A stretch of DNA of 64,000 nt from Ahrensia sp. (GCA_028817895.1 JAPPOQ010000030.1:1-64000), one strand, 5' to 3'. Shown: positions 27,824 to 36,555, numbered from the stretch's first letter. Notes: a model not told the origin generated them from the sequence alone. Made by a program: numbers and translations.

Positions 27824-29332
27824 ATGAGGCAAAGCACAAACAGTTTTGCAAGCACGGCGCGCAAGCGGCTGGTTCGTGCGTCGGGATCCCCAGGCGAGGT
27901 GAGGCCATCAGACACCGCGGCGATAGCGCCTGAACCTGCGACGCAGCCATACAACGCCGGGTCGGTCAACGCGGCCATCCCTCGTACCAGCAATACGACT
28001 GCTACCGTCGCGACCTCGGCGGCTGAGGCTATGTTGTCGCTCGCGGCGGATGCAAGGAATGCGGAGAGTGAAGCCGAACTCGGCTACCAGATGGTGAATG
28101 CTACGCGCTCCGTCATCCCGTTCCGGCAGGCGATACTGTTGCTGAGAAGCGGGCCGCGGGCCTATCGCGCCATCAGCGTTTCATCGCTCTCGGCAATCGA
28201 CCGCAATGCGATCTTCATTCGCTGGGTCGAAGCAATAGTTGCGCAGCATGCAGAAGATGTGGGCACCGATCGACCAGGCAGTTTCGATGCGAGGCGGGTC
28301 AGCGTTGCCGGTGATCTGGACGCCAGCAGCTACCCATTCGCTCACATGGCATTCGTGCCGCTGAAACTGCGCGATGAAACGCCATTTGGATGCATGCTTT
28401 TTGCCAGCGAGAACACCTGGTCATCGGCCAACCTCGCCACCGCCGCCAAAGTCTGCGACATCTATGCACATGCTTGGGAAGCGTTGTCCGGACCGGCCAA
28501 GCTGCGCCGAAAATCACGGTCCAAACGGCTGTATTCGAGCATTGTAGCAGCGTTGTTGGTCTCCGCCACCTTTATGCCGGTCCCACTGTCAGCCCTTGGA
28601 ACGGCGGAAGTCACGCCGTCCGACGCTGCACTCGTTTCCGCGCCGATGGACGGGACGATTGAAGCTCTAGCGGTAGACCCCAACACTCAGGTTAAGGCAG
28701 GTGATCTGCTGTTCAGCTATGACGACACTCAGTTGCGCAATCGTCTGCAACTCGCCGGCCAAGCCATCGCAGTGGCGCAAGCGCGCCACCAGCAAAGCCT
28801 CCGCACTTCGTTTACCGATGAGTCGGCCAAGCGTGACCTCGCAATCGCTCAATCCGAACTGGCACTGAAGGCGCTTGAGTATGACTACGCGAAAGACCTC
28901 TTGGACAGAGCGCAAGTGCGCGCCAGCAGCGATGGCCTCGTCATCTTCTCCGACAAGGAAAGCTGGACGGGTCGACCCGTGACGATCGGTGAGCGGATCA
29001 TGCGCGTTGCGGATCCAACTCGCGTTGAGTTGAGCATCGACATGCCCGTTGCCGACGCGATTGTCTTGCGTGAAGGCGCACCCGTACAGCTCTACCTCGA
29101 CAGTGACCCGCTTCGGTCCATCCCCGCCAAATTGACCCGTTTCGCCTTTAACGCCAGGCCGGACGCGACGGATGTGCTGAGCTATCGTGTGACCGCAACC
29201 TTTGAGGACGGTCAGTCCCTGCCGCGCATCGGCTTGCGAGGAACGGCCAAAATATCGGGCGACCATGTTGCTCTGGGTTACTATTTGTTCCGCAAGCCAA
29301 TTTCCACGGTCCGGCAATGGATCGGTTATTGA
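27824..29332 (+). CDS. GAF-like/HlyD fusion protein (inner-membrane adaptor with cytoplasmic domain)
   Basis: This 502-aa protein has three parts. Residues 1-70 are low-complexity Ser/Thr/Ala. Residues 70-225 form an alpha/beta domain resembling GAF (ELGYQMVNATRSVIPF, then FAHMAFVPLKLRDETPFGCM). A single membrane helix at 236-256 leads to a periplasmic HlyD domain with both lipoyl halves (VSAPMDGTIEALAV and VRASSDGLVIFSD) and a beta-barrel. The layout suggests that a cytoplasmic sensor region is joined to an export adaptor. It overlaps the M50 gene by 16 bp, so the two are probably made in fixed ratio. Confidence 0.78.
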   Translation: MRQSTNSFASTARKRLVRASGSPGEVRPSDTAAIAPEPATQPYNAGSVNAAIPRTSNTTATVATSAAEAMLSLAADARNAESEAELGYQMVNATRSVIPFRQAILLLRSGPRAYRAISVSSLSAIDRNAIFIRWVEAIVAQHAEDVGTDRPGSFDARRVSVAGDLDASSYPFAHMAFVPLKLRDETPFGCMLFASENTWSSANLATAAKVCDIYAHAWEALSGPAKLRRKSRSKRLYSSIVAALLVSATFMPVPLSALGTAEVTPSDAALVSAPMDGTIEALAVDPNTQVKAGDLLFSYDDTQLRNRLQLAGQAIAVAQARHQQSLRTSFTDESAKRDLAIAQSELALKALEYDYAKDLLDRAQVRASSDGLVIFSDKESWTGRPVTIGERIMRVADPTRVELSIDMPVADAIVLREGAPVQLYLDSDPLRSIPAKLTRFAFNARPDATDVLSYRVTATFEDGQSLPRIGLRGTAKISGDHVALGYYLFRKPISTVRQWIGY

Positions 29333-31455
29333 ACAATCAGCCCTCCGGCGATGATTGCCTGCCAGCCTTGCGCGACGATCTGGAGATCGTGCCCGGTGCC
29401 GCGCAAATCAATGGGGAGCCGTCCTGGGTTATTTTCGACCGCGTAGCCGCCACGCATTACGAGATCGGTCCGCAGGTTCACCGCATCATAGACCATTGGC
29501 ATGCGGGGTCCACGCAGGCGCTGATCGAACGCGTGGAGGCGGGAAGCGGTGAAAAACTGCGTTTGCAAGATATTGAAGCGACGCTCGCCTTTCTGTCGAA
29601 CAACCATTTGCTGCGCGACATCGCAACTTCAAGCTTTGCAGAACTTGCCGAGCGCGGGCGGTCACGCAAGTCGTCTTTACTAACGACGGCGCTTCACTCC
29701 TATCTGTTTTTCCGCATACCCCTGTTCCGTCCCGACCGGTTTCTCCAGGTCACCTGGCCATTGGTTCGCCCCGTGTTTTCGACCGTTGCGGTGGGGGTCT
29801 TCTTTCTCTTAGGCTATCTGGGCCTGTATTTCGCGTCGCGACAGTGGGACCACTTCGTCGGCACATTCGAATATCTGATATCGTGGCAAGGCTTGTTGCT
29901 TTATGCCGCTTCTCTGGTGGCGGTGAAGTCGCTTCATGAACTGGGGCACGCCTATATGGCGGTTCGCTACGGCCTGAGGGTTCCCACTATCGGTGTTGCC
30001 TTTCTGGTGTTGATGCCGGTGCTTTACACGGATACTTCCGGCGCCTGGCGTCTGCGATCGCGGTGCGACCGTTTGATGATCGATTGCAGCGGCATTTTTG
30101 TAGAACTGGCCCTGGCCGCCACGGCGACCTTGCTTTGGGCTTTCATGCCGGATGGCCCTGCCCGGCTTTGCGTATTTGCCATTGCGACAACGTCGTGGGC
30201 GACATCGCTTGCGGTGAATCTAAACCCGTTCATGAAGTTTGACGGCTACTACATCCTGTCCGATGCGTTGGGCTTTCAAAACCTCCAGGAGCGCGGCTTC
30301 GCAATGGCCCGATGGCGCTTGCGTGAAGCGCTGTTTGGTCTTGGAAAGCCAGCGCCGGAAGTGCTTTCTGTTCGGCTTCGCCGGTTCATCATCCTTCATG
30401 CCTGGGCCACCTGGATTTATCGGTTCTTTCTGTTCCTTGGCATCGCGCTGCTCGTCTACTCCTTCTTCGTGAAGGCGATTGGCGTTCTTCTCTTCATCGT
30501 TGAAATAGTCTGGTTCATTCTCATGCCCGTTGTCCGCGAGCTTCGGGAATGGTGGCAAATGCGGGAGGACATCATGTCCAGCAATCGCTTTCTCGTTACA
30601 TGTGGCGCAATCGCTGCATTGGTTCTGTTAGCGGTGGTTCCCTGGTCAACCTCGATCAGGGCACCGGCCATTATGAGTGCCGCTCAGGAGCAGCGCATAT
30701 TTGCCCCCTCTCCTGCCCGCATCATTGAAGTTTCAATGGCCGACGGGACGAACGTGCGCGCGGGCGATGTTCTGCTCAAGCTGCATGCACCGCATCTGGA
30801 ACTCGATCACGCAATGGCCATGCAGCGCGCAGCCCTTCTCAAGAGCCGTATCGACCGTGCCGGGGCCGACGCTCAGGACCGTGCGTCGCTCATCGTGCTG
30901 TCCAATGAACTCAAACAAGTGCGGGAGGAGTTGGACGGTCTGAACCGTCTGCGCCAGAGCCTGACTGTTCGAGCGCCCTTTGACGGGATCGTCAGCGATA
31001 TTGACCCTGATCTGCAAAGCGATGCCTGGATTGGCGAAACCATGCCTCTGGCTTTGGTGCGGTCGCAACGCGGTGCCAAGATCACGGCTTATGTCGACGA
31101 GAGAAACCTGTTTCGCTTTGGAGAAGGGGCGAGCGTGCGTTTCATCCCGGACGAAACGGAAGCCCGGCATGTCGACGCCGCGGTCGAAACGATCGCGGTG
31201 GCTGCGAGCGCGACCTTGCAGAGTGCTTATCTGGCATCGCGCTATGGCGGCGCAATCGCAGTTGAAACCCAGCAGAAGGACACGCTTCGGCCAACAACAG
31301 CCAATTATCAGTTGCAGATTCGTCCCTTGGACGAGGAGGAGAGTCCGCAGCGTGCCTTGCGTGGTGTCAGCGTCATTGAAGGAGAAGCGGAGAGCCTGTT
31401 CAACCGCGCAAAGCGGCAAATCCTGCGTGTATTTGTCCGCGAGATGGGGGTTTAG
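29317..31455 (+). CDS. PqqD-like / M50 site-2 protease / HlyD fusion (peptide zinc metalloprotease type)
   Basis: This 712-aa protein has an N-terminal winged-helix PqqD-like domain (residues 17-100) that in related systems binds a substrate peptide. A polytopic M50 protease core follows: zinc motif H207-E208-L-G-H211 and third ligand Asp309 in NPFMKFDGYY. A HlyD-type periplasmic region occupies about 445-712 (IFAPSPARIIEVSMADG and LTVRAPFDGIVSDID). All catalytic residues are present. Proteins of this architecture are annotated as putative peptide zinc metalloproteases near peptide-export genes. No precursor peptide or ABC ATPase is seen nearby. Confidence 0.82.
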   Translation: MDRLLNNQPSGDDCLPALRDDLEIVPGAAQINGEPSWVIFDRVAATHYEIGPQVHRIIDHWHAGSTQALIERVEAGSGEKLRLQDIEATLAFLSNNHLLRDIATSSFAELAERGRSRKSSLLTTALHSYLFFRIPLFRPDRFLQVTWPLVRPVFSTVAVGVFFLLGYLGLYFASRQWDHFVGTFEYLISWQGLLLYAASLVAVKSLHELGHAYMAVRYGLRVPTIGVAFLVLMPVLYTDTSGAWRLRSRCDRLMIDCSGIFVELALAATATLLWAFMPDGPARLCVFAIATTSWATSLAVNLNPFMKFDGYYILSDALGFQNLQERGFAMARWRLREALFGLGKPAPEVLSVRLRRFIILHAWATWIYRFFLFLGIALLVYSFFVKAIGVLLFIVEIVWFILMPVVRELREWWQMREDIMSSNRFLVTCGAIAALVLLAVVPWSTSIRAPAIMSAAQEQRIFAPSPARIIEVSMADGTNVRAGDVLLKLHAPHLELDHAMAMQRAALLKSRIDRAGADAQDRASLIVLSNELKQVREELDGLNRLRQSLTVRAPFDGIVSDIDPDLQSDAWIGETMPLALVRSQRGAKITAYVDERNLFRFGEGASVRFIPDETEARHVDAAVETIAVAASATLQSAYLASRYGGAIAVETQQKDTLRPTTANYQLQIRPLDEEESPQRALRGVSVIEGEAESLFNRAKRQILRVFVREMGV

Positions 31456-31560
31456 AGGAAGCCAAACCTCCATTGCTGCACGGTCAGCTTTTCATTTCAC
31501 AGCGCCAACCTATATTGAGTTCGGCAGTCCTTTACGCCGAATGTTCGGGGAGACAGTGAA

Positions 31561-32652
31561 ATGGCCAGCATGGCAAAGTTCGATCAGGAAATAGCGAAAA
31601 CGCGCGATACCGTTGAGAAAATGCGCGAGAAGATTCGCGATTCCGGGGTTGTGCTTGAGGAACTGGCCAAATCAGACGACGTCGTTGGCAAGGCCGACTT
31701 CGACATAGAGAACGCGCGCATCAACGATGTTCTCGAGCAACAGAAGGTGATGGAGTCAAACATCGCCGATCTGATTATCGGACTAGAAGACGCAACCAAT
31801 GTCTTCGGCGAAGAATTTGAGTCGATGAAGAGCCACACGATGTGGGAGAACATCGTGGGCATCTTTTCCAAGCAGCGCAAACAGAGGATGCGCACCGACC
31901 GTGTTCGCAACATGTCGCTGGCAGGCAACCTGCAAGAACTGCTCACCAAATCCGACACCATCACCGGCATCTTGACGGAACAGGAACGTATTCTCGAGCA
32001 GCGCTATGAAACGTCCGAGACGAGCCTCAAGGAAGTGATCGAGCGTCGAAAGTCGACCATCTCCGAGCTCGAAAGCACCCAAGCGCGCATCGAAGAACTC
32101 AACCCGATGCTGATGGATTTGGAGAACCAGATTTCCGTCGCCACAGACCAAAGCAAACGCGCTGAGCTTGAAGGGCAACGCTCCGAGCTGGCGACAGAAT
32201 ACAATGGAGCCCAGGCCAAGGAACAAGAACTCCTGGCAGAAAGCCAGACGCTGGAGCGCTACACATCGATGTTCCAGACCTTTCTGGATTCTCTCAACAA
32301 TCAGAAAGCGGCCCAGGCCACGCTGATCAACAAGCTGACCATCGACACAGAACAGCGCATCGTCCTCTACAAGGCACTTGAGGATTCGCTAAAAACCGCC
32401 GCGCAGCAGGACGTGGCGCACAAGATCAACACGCTTGGCAACCAAGTCGACACGGCGGCGGAAACCACCATGGCTGGAATTGGTGCCGCGGCTCAAAGCC
32501 ATATTGGCGATCTGCTTGAAATGCATGAAAAGACCATGGTCTCAACGCAGGATATTCAACGCCGCAAGCAGCTTGCTGATGATGCCTTTGCACGCCGCTT
32601 CCAGGCCGTGATGGACAAGCACAACAAGGCCGACTACGTGGCGCAGGGCTGA
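31561..32652 (+). CDS. Long coiled-coil protein of the AAA+ module
   Basis: This 363-aa protein is almost wholly charged alpha helix with heptad-like stretches (about 1-60, 130-230, 235-290) and no signal or membrane segment. The part near 255-320 (NNQKAAQATLINKLTIDTEQ) loosely recalls TelA-type toxic-anion-resistance proteins; that is weak inference. An N-terminal segment NIVGIFSKQRKQRMR could be amphipathic. It starts 105 bp after the M50 gene and 24 bp before the next gene. It is not a surface protein by sequence. Confidence 0.65.
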   Translation: MASMAKFDQEIAKTRDTVEKMREKIRDSGVVLEELAKSDDVVGKADFDIENARINDVLEQQKVMESNIADLIIGLEDATNVFGEEFESMKSHTMWENIVGIFSKQRKQRMRTDRVRNMSLAGNLQELLTKSDTITGILTEQERILEQRYETSETSLKEVIERRKSTISELESTQARIEELNPMLMDLENQISVATDQSKRAELEGQRSELATEYNGAQAKEQELLAESQTLERYTSMFQTFLDSLNNQKAAQATLINKLTIDTEQRIVLYKALEDSLKTAAQQDVAHKINTLGNQVDTAAETTMAGIGAAAQSHIGDLLEMHEKTMVSTQDIQRRKQLADDAFARRFQAVMDKHNKADYVAQG

Positions 32653-32676
32653 TCGAAGCGCAGGACATTTGCCGAA

Positions 32677-33849
32677 ATGAGCATGTCCGCCAGCACATCG
32701 TCTGCCACGGCGAAGTCCGACACCGTTGTTCGGTATTTCGAAACCATCAAGGCGGCTCTTGATGGGTTGGATGTCTATCTTGGCCATGATGCATCTCCAT
32801 TGACCGGTCACGAACTGACAGGGGCGATCCTGGCGCCCTACTTGAAGCGGCTCCGCTTTTCGTTTGACGCCTGGGAAAGCCGCCTGGCCTATGCCAAGCG
32901 CTTCCGTATCAATCGCGGTGAGAGTGGCTACCCGCTGCATCAGCACGTGCTGGAACTGGAAAATGATGCAAAGACGGCGCAGGCGCGTTTGGAAGCACTG
33001 CCCAGCGAAGACGCATTGCGCGATGCTATGGTGGACACCATCCTGACAAAGGGTGCCTTCCCAACAACCGAGCGCGAGGCGCTGGCCGAACGTCACTACC
33101 TTGAGCGGGTGAAGCAAGGCTCCGTGTTCGGGTCATTCGTGCTGCCTGAAACCGAGCGGCTCAAACTGAACGAGAAGAGCGGTCGCCCATCCTACGTCGT
33201 TCACTGGGGTGGTTTCGATGGCACCGCCAATTTGCCCCTGGTCTACATTGCGGTGGTTGAAGATTCTGGTGCCGCGCTCGCCTCCAGCCTGCTCGACCGC
33301 AAGGGCCGTTTGCGCGATGATCTCGACATTCCTTTCCCGATCGGCGGGTTGCTCAACCCGGATCTTGCTGATTCATTTGATGTCTTTGCGAAAAAGAACT
33401 CAGCCTACGGCCTGACTTTGGCAACGATTGCTGACAATATGGACAGCGATTTCGAAACGCTGCATCCCAAGCAGTTGCGGCGCATCGTTATGGGACCGTT
33501 CTACTCCTCAGGCCTTACGAGCCATGGAAGAATGGTGGAAAAGATTCTGGCCAAGGTGCGCAATGCCGAAAACGCCTGGCTGCTGACCTGGACGGAGCAG
33601 GAACTTTTCGCGGTTTCCGAAACACCCGCGAAATGGGGCCTGTTCGGATCAACTCCCTCAAAGCAGACCTTCCACATCAACACAAATGACCTGGAAGCAG
33701 TCCGACAAGGCGTTTCATCATTTCAACGCCATGCTTTGGTGCCACATGAAGCCTATCAGGCGATTTATGCGAGCGGCAAACGCGATGAGGTTTTCGCTGG
33801 CTACACCACGCATGTTATAAGCGGCGATCAGGTTCTGCGGGATTTTTGA
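32677..33849 (+). CDS. Conserved hypothetical protein of the AAA+ module
   Basis: This 390-aa soluble protein has no signal peptide or membrane helix. The N-terminal 130 residues are helical; the centre (SYVVHWGGFDGTANLPLVYIAVV) looks like a beta-rich domain; and the C-terminus has mixed structure with TWTEQELFAVSE. I do not recognise the family and see no catalytic motif. It lies 24 bp after the coiled-coil gene, and its last codons carry the -35 element of a candidate promoter for the downstream genes. Confidence 0.6.
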   Translation: MSMSASTSSATAKSDTVVRYFETIKAALDGLDVYLGHDASPLTGHELTGAILAPYLKRLRFSFDAWESRLAYAKRFRINRGESGYPLHQHVLELENDAKTAQARLEALPSEDALRDAMVDTILTKGAFPTTEREALAERHYLERVKQGSVFGSFVLPETERLKLNEKSGRPSYVVHWGGFDGTANLPLVYIAVVEDSGAALASSLLDRKGRLRDDLDIPFPIGGLLNPDLADSFDVFAKKNSAYGLTLATIADNMDSDFETLHPKQLRRIVMGPFYSSGLTSHGRMVEKILAKVRNAENAWLLTWTEQELFAVSETPAKWGLFGSTPSKQTFHINTNDLEAVRQGVSSFQRHALVPHEAYQAIYASGKRDEVFAGYTTHVISGDQVLRDF

Positions 33850-33874
33850 TGTCCGACGTAGAAATGCATATACT
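33846..33874 (+). promoter_or_regulatory. Candidate sigma-70 promoter for the small membrane genes and AAA+ gene
   Basis: TTGATG at 33846-33851 and TATACT at 33869-33874 are separated by exactly 17 bp. This is a near-consensus housekeeping promoter 38 bp upstream of the 57-codon gene. The -35 element overlaps the stop codon of the preceding gene, so the last three genes may be transcribed separately from the rest of the array. Confidence 0.45.
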
Positions 33875-33911
33875 AAATCGGCGTGCATGTTTGTGAAGGA
33901 AATGCAACAAG

Positions 33912-34085
33912 ATGACGGATGAACAACGTCAAGACTGGGAAGATCGCCTGGCACGCAGCAATCGCATAACGCGTGACCTGCAACGCAGTGTGGCCGCCAT
34001 AAAGCCCCATCACGCTTATTATCGCATGGCTGGCGGAGCGGTTGTTACGCTGTGTCTCATATTGATATTGCAGCACGTCTTGTGA
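33912..34085 (+). CDS. 57-aa C-terminally anchored small membrane protein
   Basis: This frame starts MTDEQRQDWEDRLARSNRIT and ends in one hydrophobic helix (AGGAVVTLCLILILQHVL) with almost nothing after it. That is a tail-anchor layout with a charged cytoplasmic helix. The ATG follows a gap of 62 bp after the preceding gene. The next gene is another tail-anchored small protein, 10 bp away, which argues that both are real. Confidence 0.6.
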   Translation: MTDEQRQDWEDRLARSNRITRDLQRSVAAIKPHHAYYRMAGGAVVTLCLILILQHVL

Positions 34086-34095
34086 TCGTTGCGCA

Positions 34096-34287
34096 TTGAC
34101 AAATGCAGACTCTAAAGAGGAAGCCGATATCAGGCTCGCTCGGCAGAAGTTGGAAGTGAGCGAGGCCATGACGGCCAAGTTGCAAGCCGAGGCAAGACAC
34201 ATTGAAACGCAGATCACATACTATCCGTGGGCGATCGGTTCAGGCGTGGTGCTTGCAATCGTTGCGGTCGTGAAACTGTTTCTTTAG
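34096..34287 (+). CDS. 63-aa C-terminally anchored small membrane protein
   Basis: A TTG-initiated frame encodes a charged helix (KEEADIRLARQKLEVSEAMT) followed by a C-terminal membrane helix (WAIGSGVVLAIVAVVKLFL). Its layout repeats that of the preceding 57-aa protein although the sequences differ. It ends 21 bp before the AAA+ gene. The pair may anchor the ATPase or coiled-coil protein to the inner membrane; this is inferred from order only. Confidence 0.6.
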   Translation: MTNADSKEEADIRLARQKLEVSEAMTAKLQAEARHIETQITYYPWAIGSGVVLAIVAVVKLFL

Positions 34288-34308
34288 CCACTCGTTTCTA
34301 CTGCACCC

Positions 34309-36213
34309 ATGGACGCCGCATTCTCCACCATCGCCGAAGCTGACATCGACAAGCACATTCCCGTCGCGCAGGGGCTGATCACCCGTTTCTCACAAATCGT
34401 CACCGGTCGAGCGCAGAGCAATACGGAACTTGCCGGCACGCGCCGTCGCTTCGTATCCACCGTCTCGACCGGACAGGCGCGATCAACCAACCAGGTGGAA
34501 TTTGCCAACACCGTATCGGCAATCGCAGATGATGATGCGATGCTCCCACCCGACCTGCATGGCCTGATCTGGAAGGCCAGGCGCGGTGTTGCCGTCGCAT
34601 TGGCAGTCGCAGACATGTTTGCAGAACGCACCGGTCTGGACGCCATGACGCGCAAGAATGTTGCCGGTGAGTTAAGCGGCCAGGATGCCGATGCCTTTCG
34701 TGCTCAACTGGAATCCGCCGCCTATGTCGCCGCCTTCACGGCCTGCGCCTATCTGCTGCAAAAACTGCCCGAAGAGGGTGAACCGGCAAGCGATGTTGAA
34801 GAAGTGGATTTCCTGTTCGACACGCCGCAAGACGCGCTCAAGGGGCTGATTGCTGCGCTTGATGCGGCGGTTGCGCAGGCAACTGACGGTAAAGCCGCAA
34901 CTGCTCGCATGCGTGAAGCGGCACGGTTGGCGCTGGATGCGCTGTTGGTACGGCGCTCCCGTTTTGGTGCGCTTGCAGCATTCGAGACTGTGCACCTGCG
35001 GCTTGAAAGCGATGGTTTCGAGTTGAACGGCTTTGACGTTGCACCGGGCACAAAGCGCTCAAAGCTCGTCATGCAATTCAAGCAGCCGGACGAAATTATC
35101 GGCAATCACATCGCGAAATATCAATCCATCAAGCTTGCTAAGATGCTGATGGCCTATGATTTCGAGCGCCAGTTGAACCCGTTTGTCGATCTGGGCGGTT
35201 TTTTGTTCACCTTCATTGGCGATGGCGCACCCGGCACCGGTAAGACGATCCTTATTCAGATGGTCGCCGGCATGATCAACGACTTTTGCGAAGTTGCCGG
35301 TTACGGCTTCTCCTATGAGAACTTTGGCGTCGACCAGATTTCGTCCTATCAGGGCAAGTCCGGCCAAAACTGCAAAGAGTTCATCAACTCGGTCATGAAC
35401 CCGAAAACGATTGGCTTCGGCACGATTGACGATATCGACCAGATCGCCGCCAAACGTTCCGACGACCGCGCTTCCGCCGGCCAGCAGGAGGTGACGGCGG
35501 TGCTGATGGAAAGCTTCGCCGGAGCCAAGACCGTTGTGCGCGGCAATTGTTCCTTTGGCATGTTCTCCAACCACCCCGAAAATGTCGATGATGCACTGCG
35601 TCAACGGGCCGGCGCGCGCTGGCTGGTCGACGGCCCTCAAACGCAGGACGACTATATCGACATTTTTGCCCTGCTCGCAGGCAAGAACCACGAGATACCG
35701 CTGGGCGACCACGACCTGTTTGAAGCCCAAGCGATTCAGAAGGCGGTATCGCAGGCTTACGAAACTCTCTCCAAGCCGCAGGAGGAGGGACTGCTCGCCG
35801 TCTATGAACGGTTTCTCGATGAGATAGGAGAACCCAAGACGCTGGCGGATATCGGCAGCTATCTGCATCGCATCAAGCTGGCCGAACCGCGCTTCACCGG
35901 GCGTGCCATCAAAAACATCACTGACGCCATCAAGATGCGCGCCATGGATATCGAACTCCCGGACGAATGGTTCGAGAAGCCGGAAGTGTTCATGCACAAT
36001 AGCTACGATGAGAAGCGCAACATGATCGCAGAGCTGCGCTCGCCCTTTACGATGGACATGGTGATGCAGGAGATCAATCGATACGCCGATTCAGAGTTCC
36101 GCTATTCAGACCAAAGCGATGACGCTGCCGTTGAAGACATCATTCGCCGCGAACGCCAACGCGAACGCGCAGTCGGTGAAATCGGCAGGATGAAAGACGA
36201 GGGCCGGTGGTGA
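34309..36213 (+). CDS. Classical-clade AAA+ ATPase with large N-terminal region
   Basis: The 634-aa protein has a 290-residue helical N-terminal region of unknown fold and one AAA domain. Walker A is GAPGTGKT at 306-313. Walker B is D374-D375 in TIDDIDQIAAKR, so Asp stands where the catalytic Glu is usual. Sensor 1 is N421 (FSNHPENVDDALRQR) with candidate arginine fingers at R431 and R433. This order matches the Vps4/FtsH-type second region of homology. A helical C-terminal domain follows. Such ATPases remodel proteins as hexamers; the substrate here may be the coiled-coil neighbour. Confidence 0.78.
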   Translation: MDAAFSTIAEADIDKHIPVAQGLITRFSQIVTGRAQSNTELAGTRRRFVSTVSTGQARSTNQVEFANTVSAIADDDAMLPPDLHGLIWKARRGVAVALAVADMFAERTGLDAMTRKNVAGELSGQDADAFRAQLESAAYVAAFTACAYLLQKLPEEGEPASDVEEVDFLFDTPQDALKGLIAALDAAVAQATDGKAATARMREAARLALDALLVRRSRFGALAAFETVHLRLESDGFELNGFDVAPGTKRSKLVMQFKQPDEIIGNHIAKYQSIKLAKMLMAYDFERQLNPFVDLGGFLFTFIGDGAPGTGKTILIQMVAGMINDFCEVAGYGFSYENFGVDQISSYQGKSGQNCKEFINSVMNPKTIGFGTIDDIDQIAAKRSDDRASAGQQEVTAVLMESFAGAKTVVRGNCSFGMFSNHPENVDDALRQRAGARWLVDGPQTQDDYIDIFALLAGKNHEIPLGDHDLFEAQAIQKAVSQAYETLSKPQEEGLLAVYERFLDEIGEPKTLADIGSYLHRIKLAEPRFTGRAIKNITDAIKMRAMDIELPDEWFEKPEVFMHNSYDEKRNMIAELRSPFTMDMVMQEINRYADSEFRYSDQSDDAAVEDIIRRERQRERAVGEIGRMKDEGRW

Positions 36214-36323
36214 CACCAACATAGCAGCGCGATGGCACAGGTGCTCCTTCCATCTGTCGTATCGTGAAAAATGTATGGTGCCGATTACATGACTCGAACA
36301 CGTGACCTACGCATTGCGCTTTA

Positions 36324-36338
36324 AAGCGTCTGTCTTTC
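36324..36338 (+). repeat. Left copy of a 15-bp direct repeat flanking the sugar cluster
   Basis: The sequence aagcgtctgtctttc occurs here and again at 44294-44308. Allowing one mismatch it extends to TTNAAGCGTCTGTCTTTC. This copy sits just past the 3' end of the IS630 fragment, so it could be a remnant of an element end. A chance 15-bp match somewhere in 64 kb is not rare, so the placement is what makes it notable. Confidence 0.4.
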
Positions 36339-36555
36339 AGGCGAGCCCATATCCAACTGCCTTGAAGTGGTTTGTGCATTCTTGTGAGGAGCAGAGGTCG
36401 AGAATGTCGGCGATGGCATCATTGGCGGCCTCGATTGTTCTGGCACGGATCTGTCTGTGGTGGGCTTTAAGTTTCGAGAAGGCCATCTCGTTTGGGTTCA
36501 GATCCAGGCTGAAGGCGGGGTCAAGGGCATCAAAACAGCCCACCCGGCATTCGTC
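36337..36555 (-). pseudogene. IS630-family transposase, C-terminal fragment
   Basis: The minus-strand translation FSLDLNPNEMAFSKLKAHHR and then SSQECTNHFKAVGY matches the conserved C-terminal end of IS630-type transposases (usual form YSPDLNPIEMAFSKLKAHLR). Only about 60 residues remain and the catalytic core is missing. Its upstream end is joined directly to an IS5-type fragment. It is a dead element. Confidence 0.75.

Noticed and set aside
31561-32652. Calling the coiled-coil protein TelA or a cell-surface protein
   Set aside because: Likeness to TelA is limited to one helical stretch and there is no export signal.
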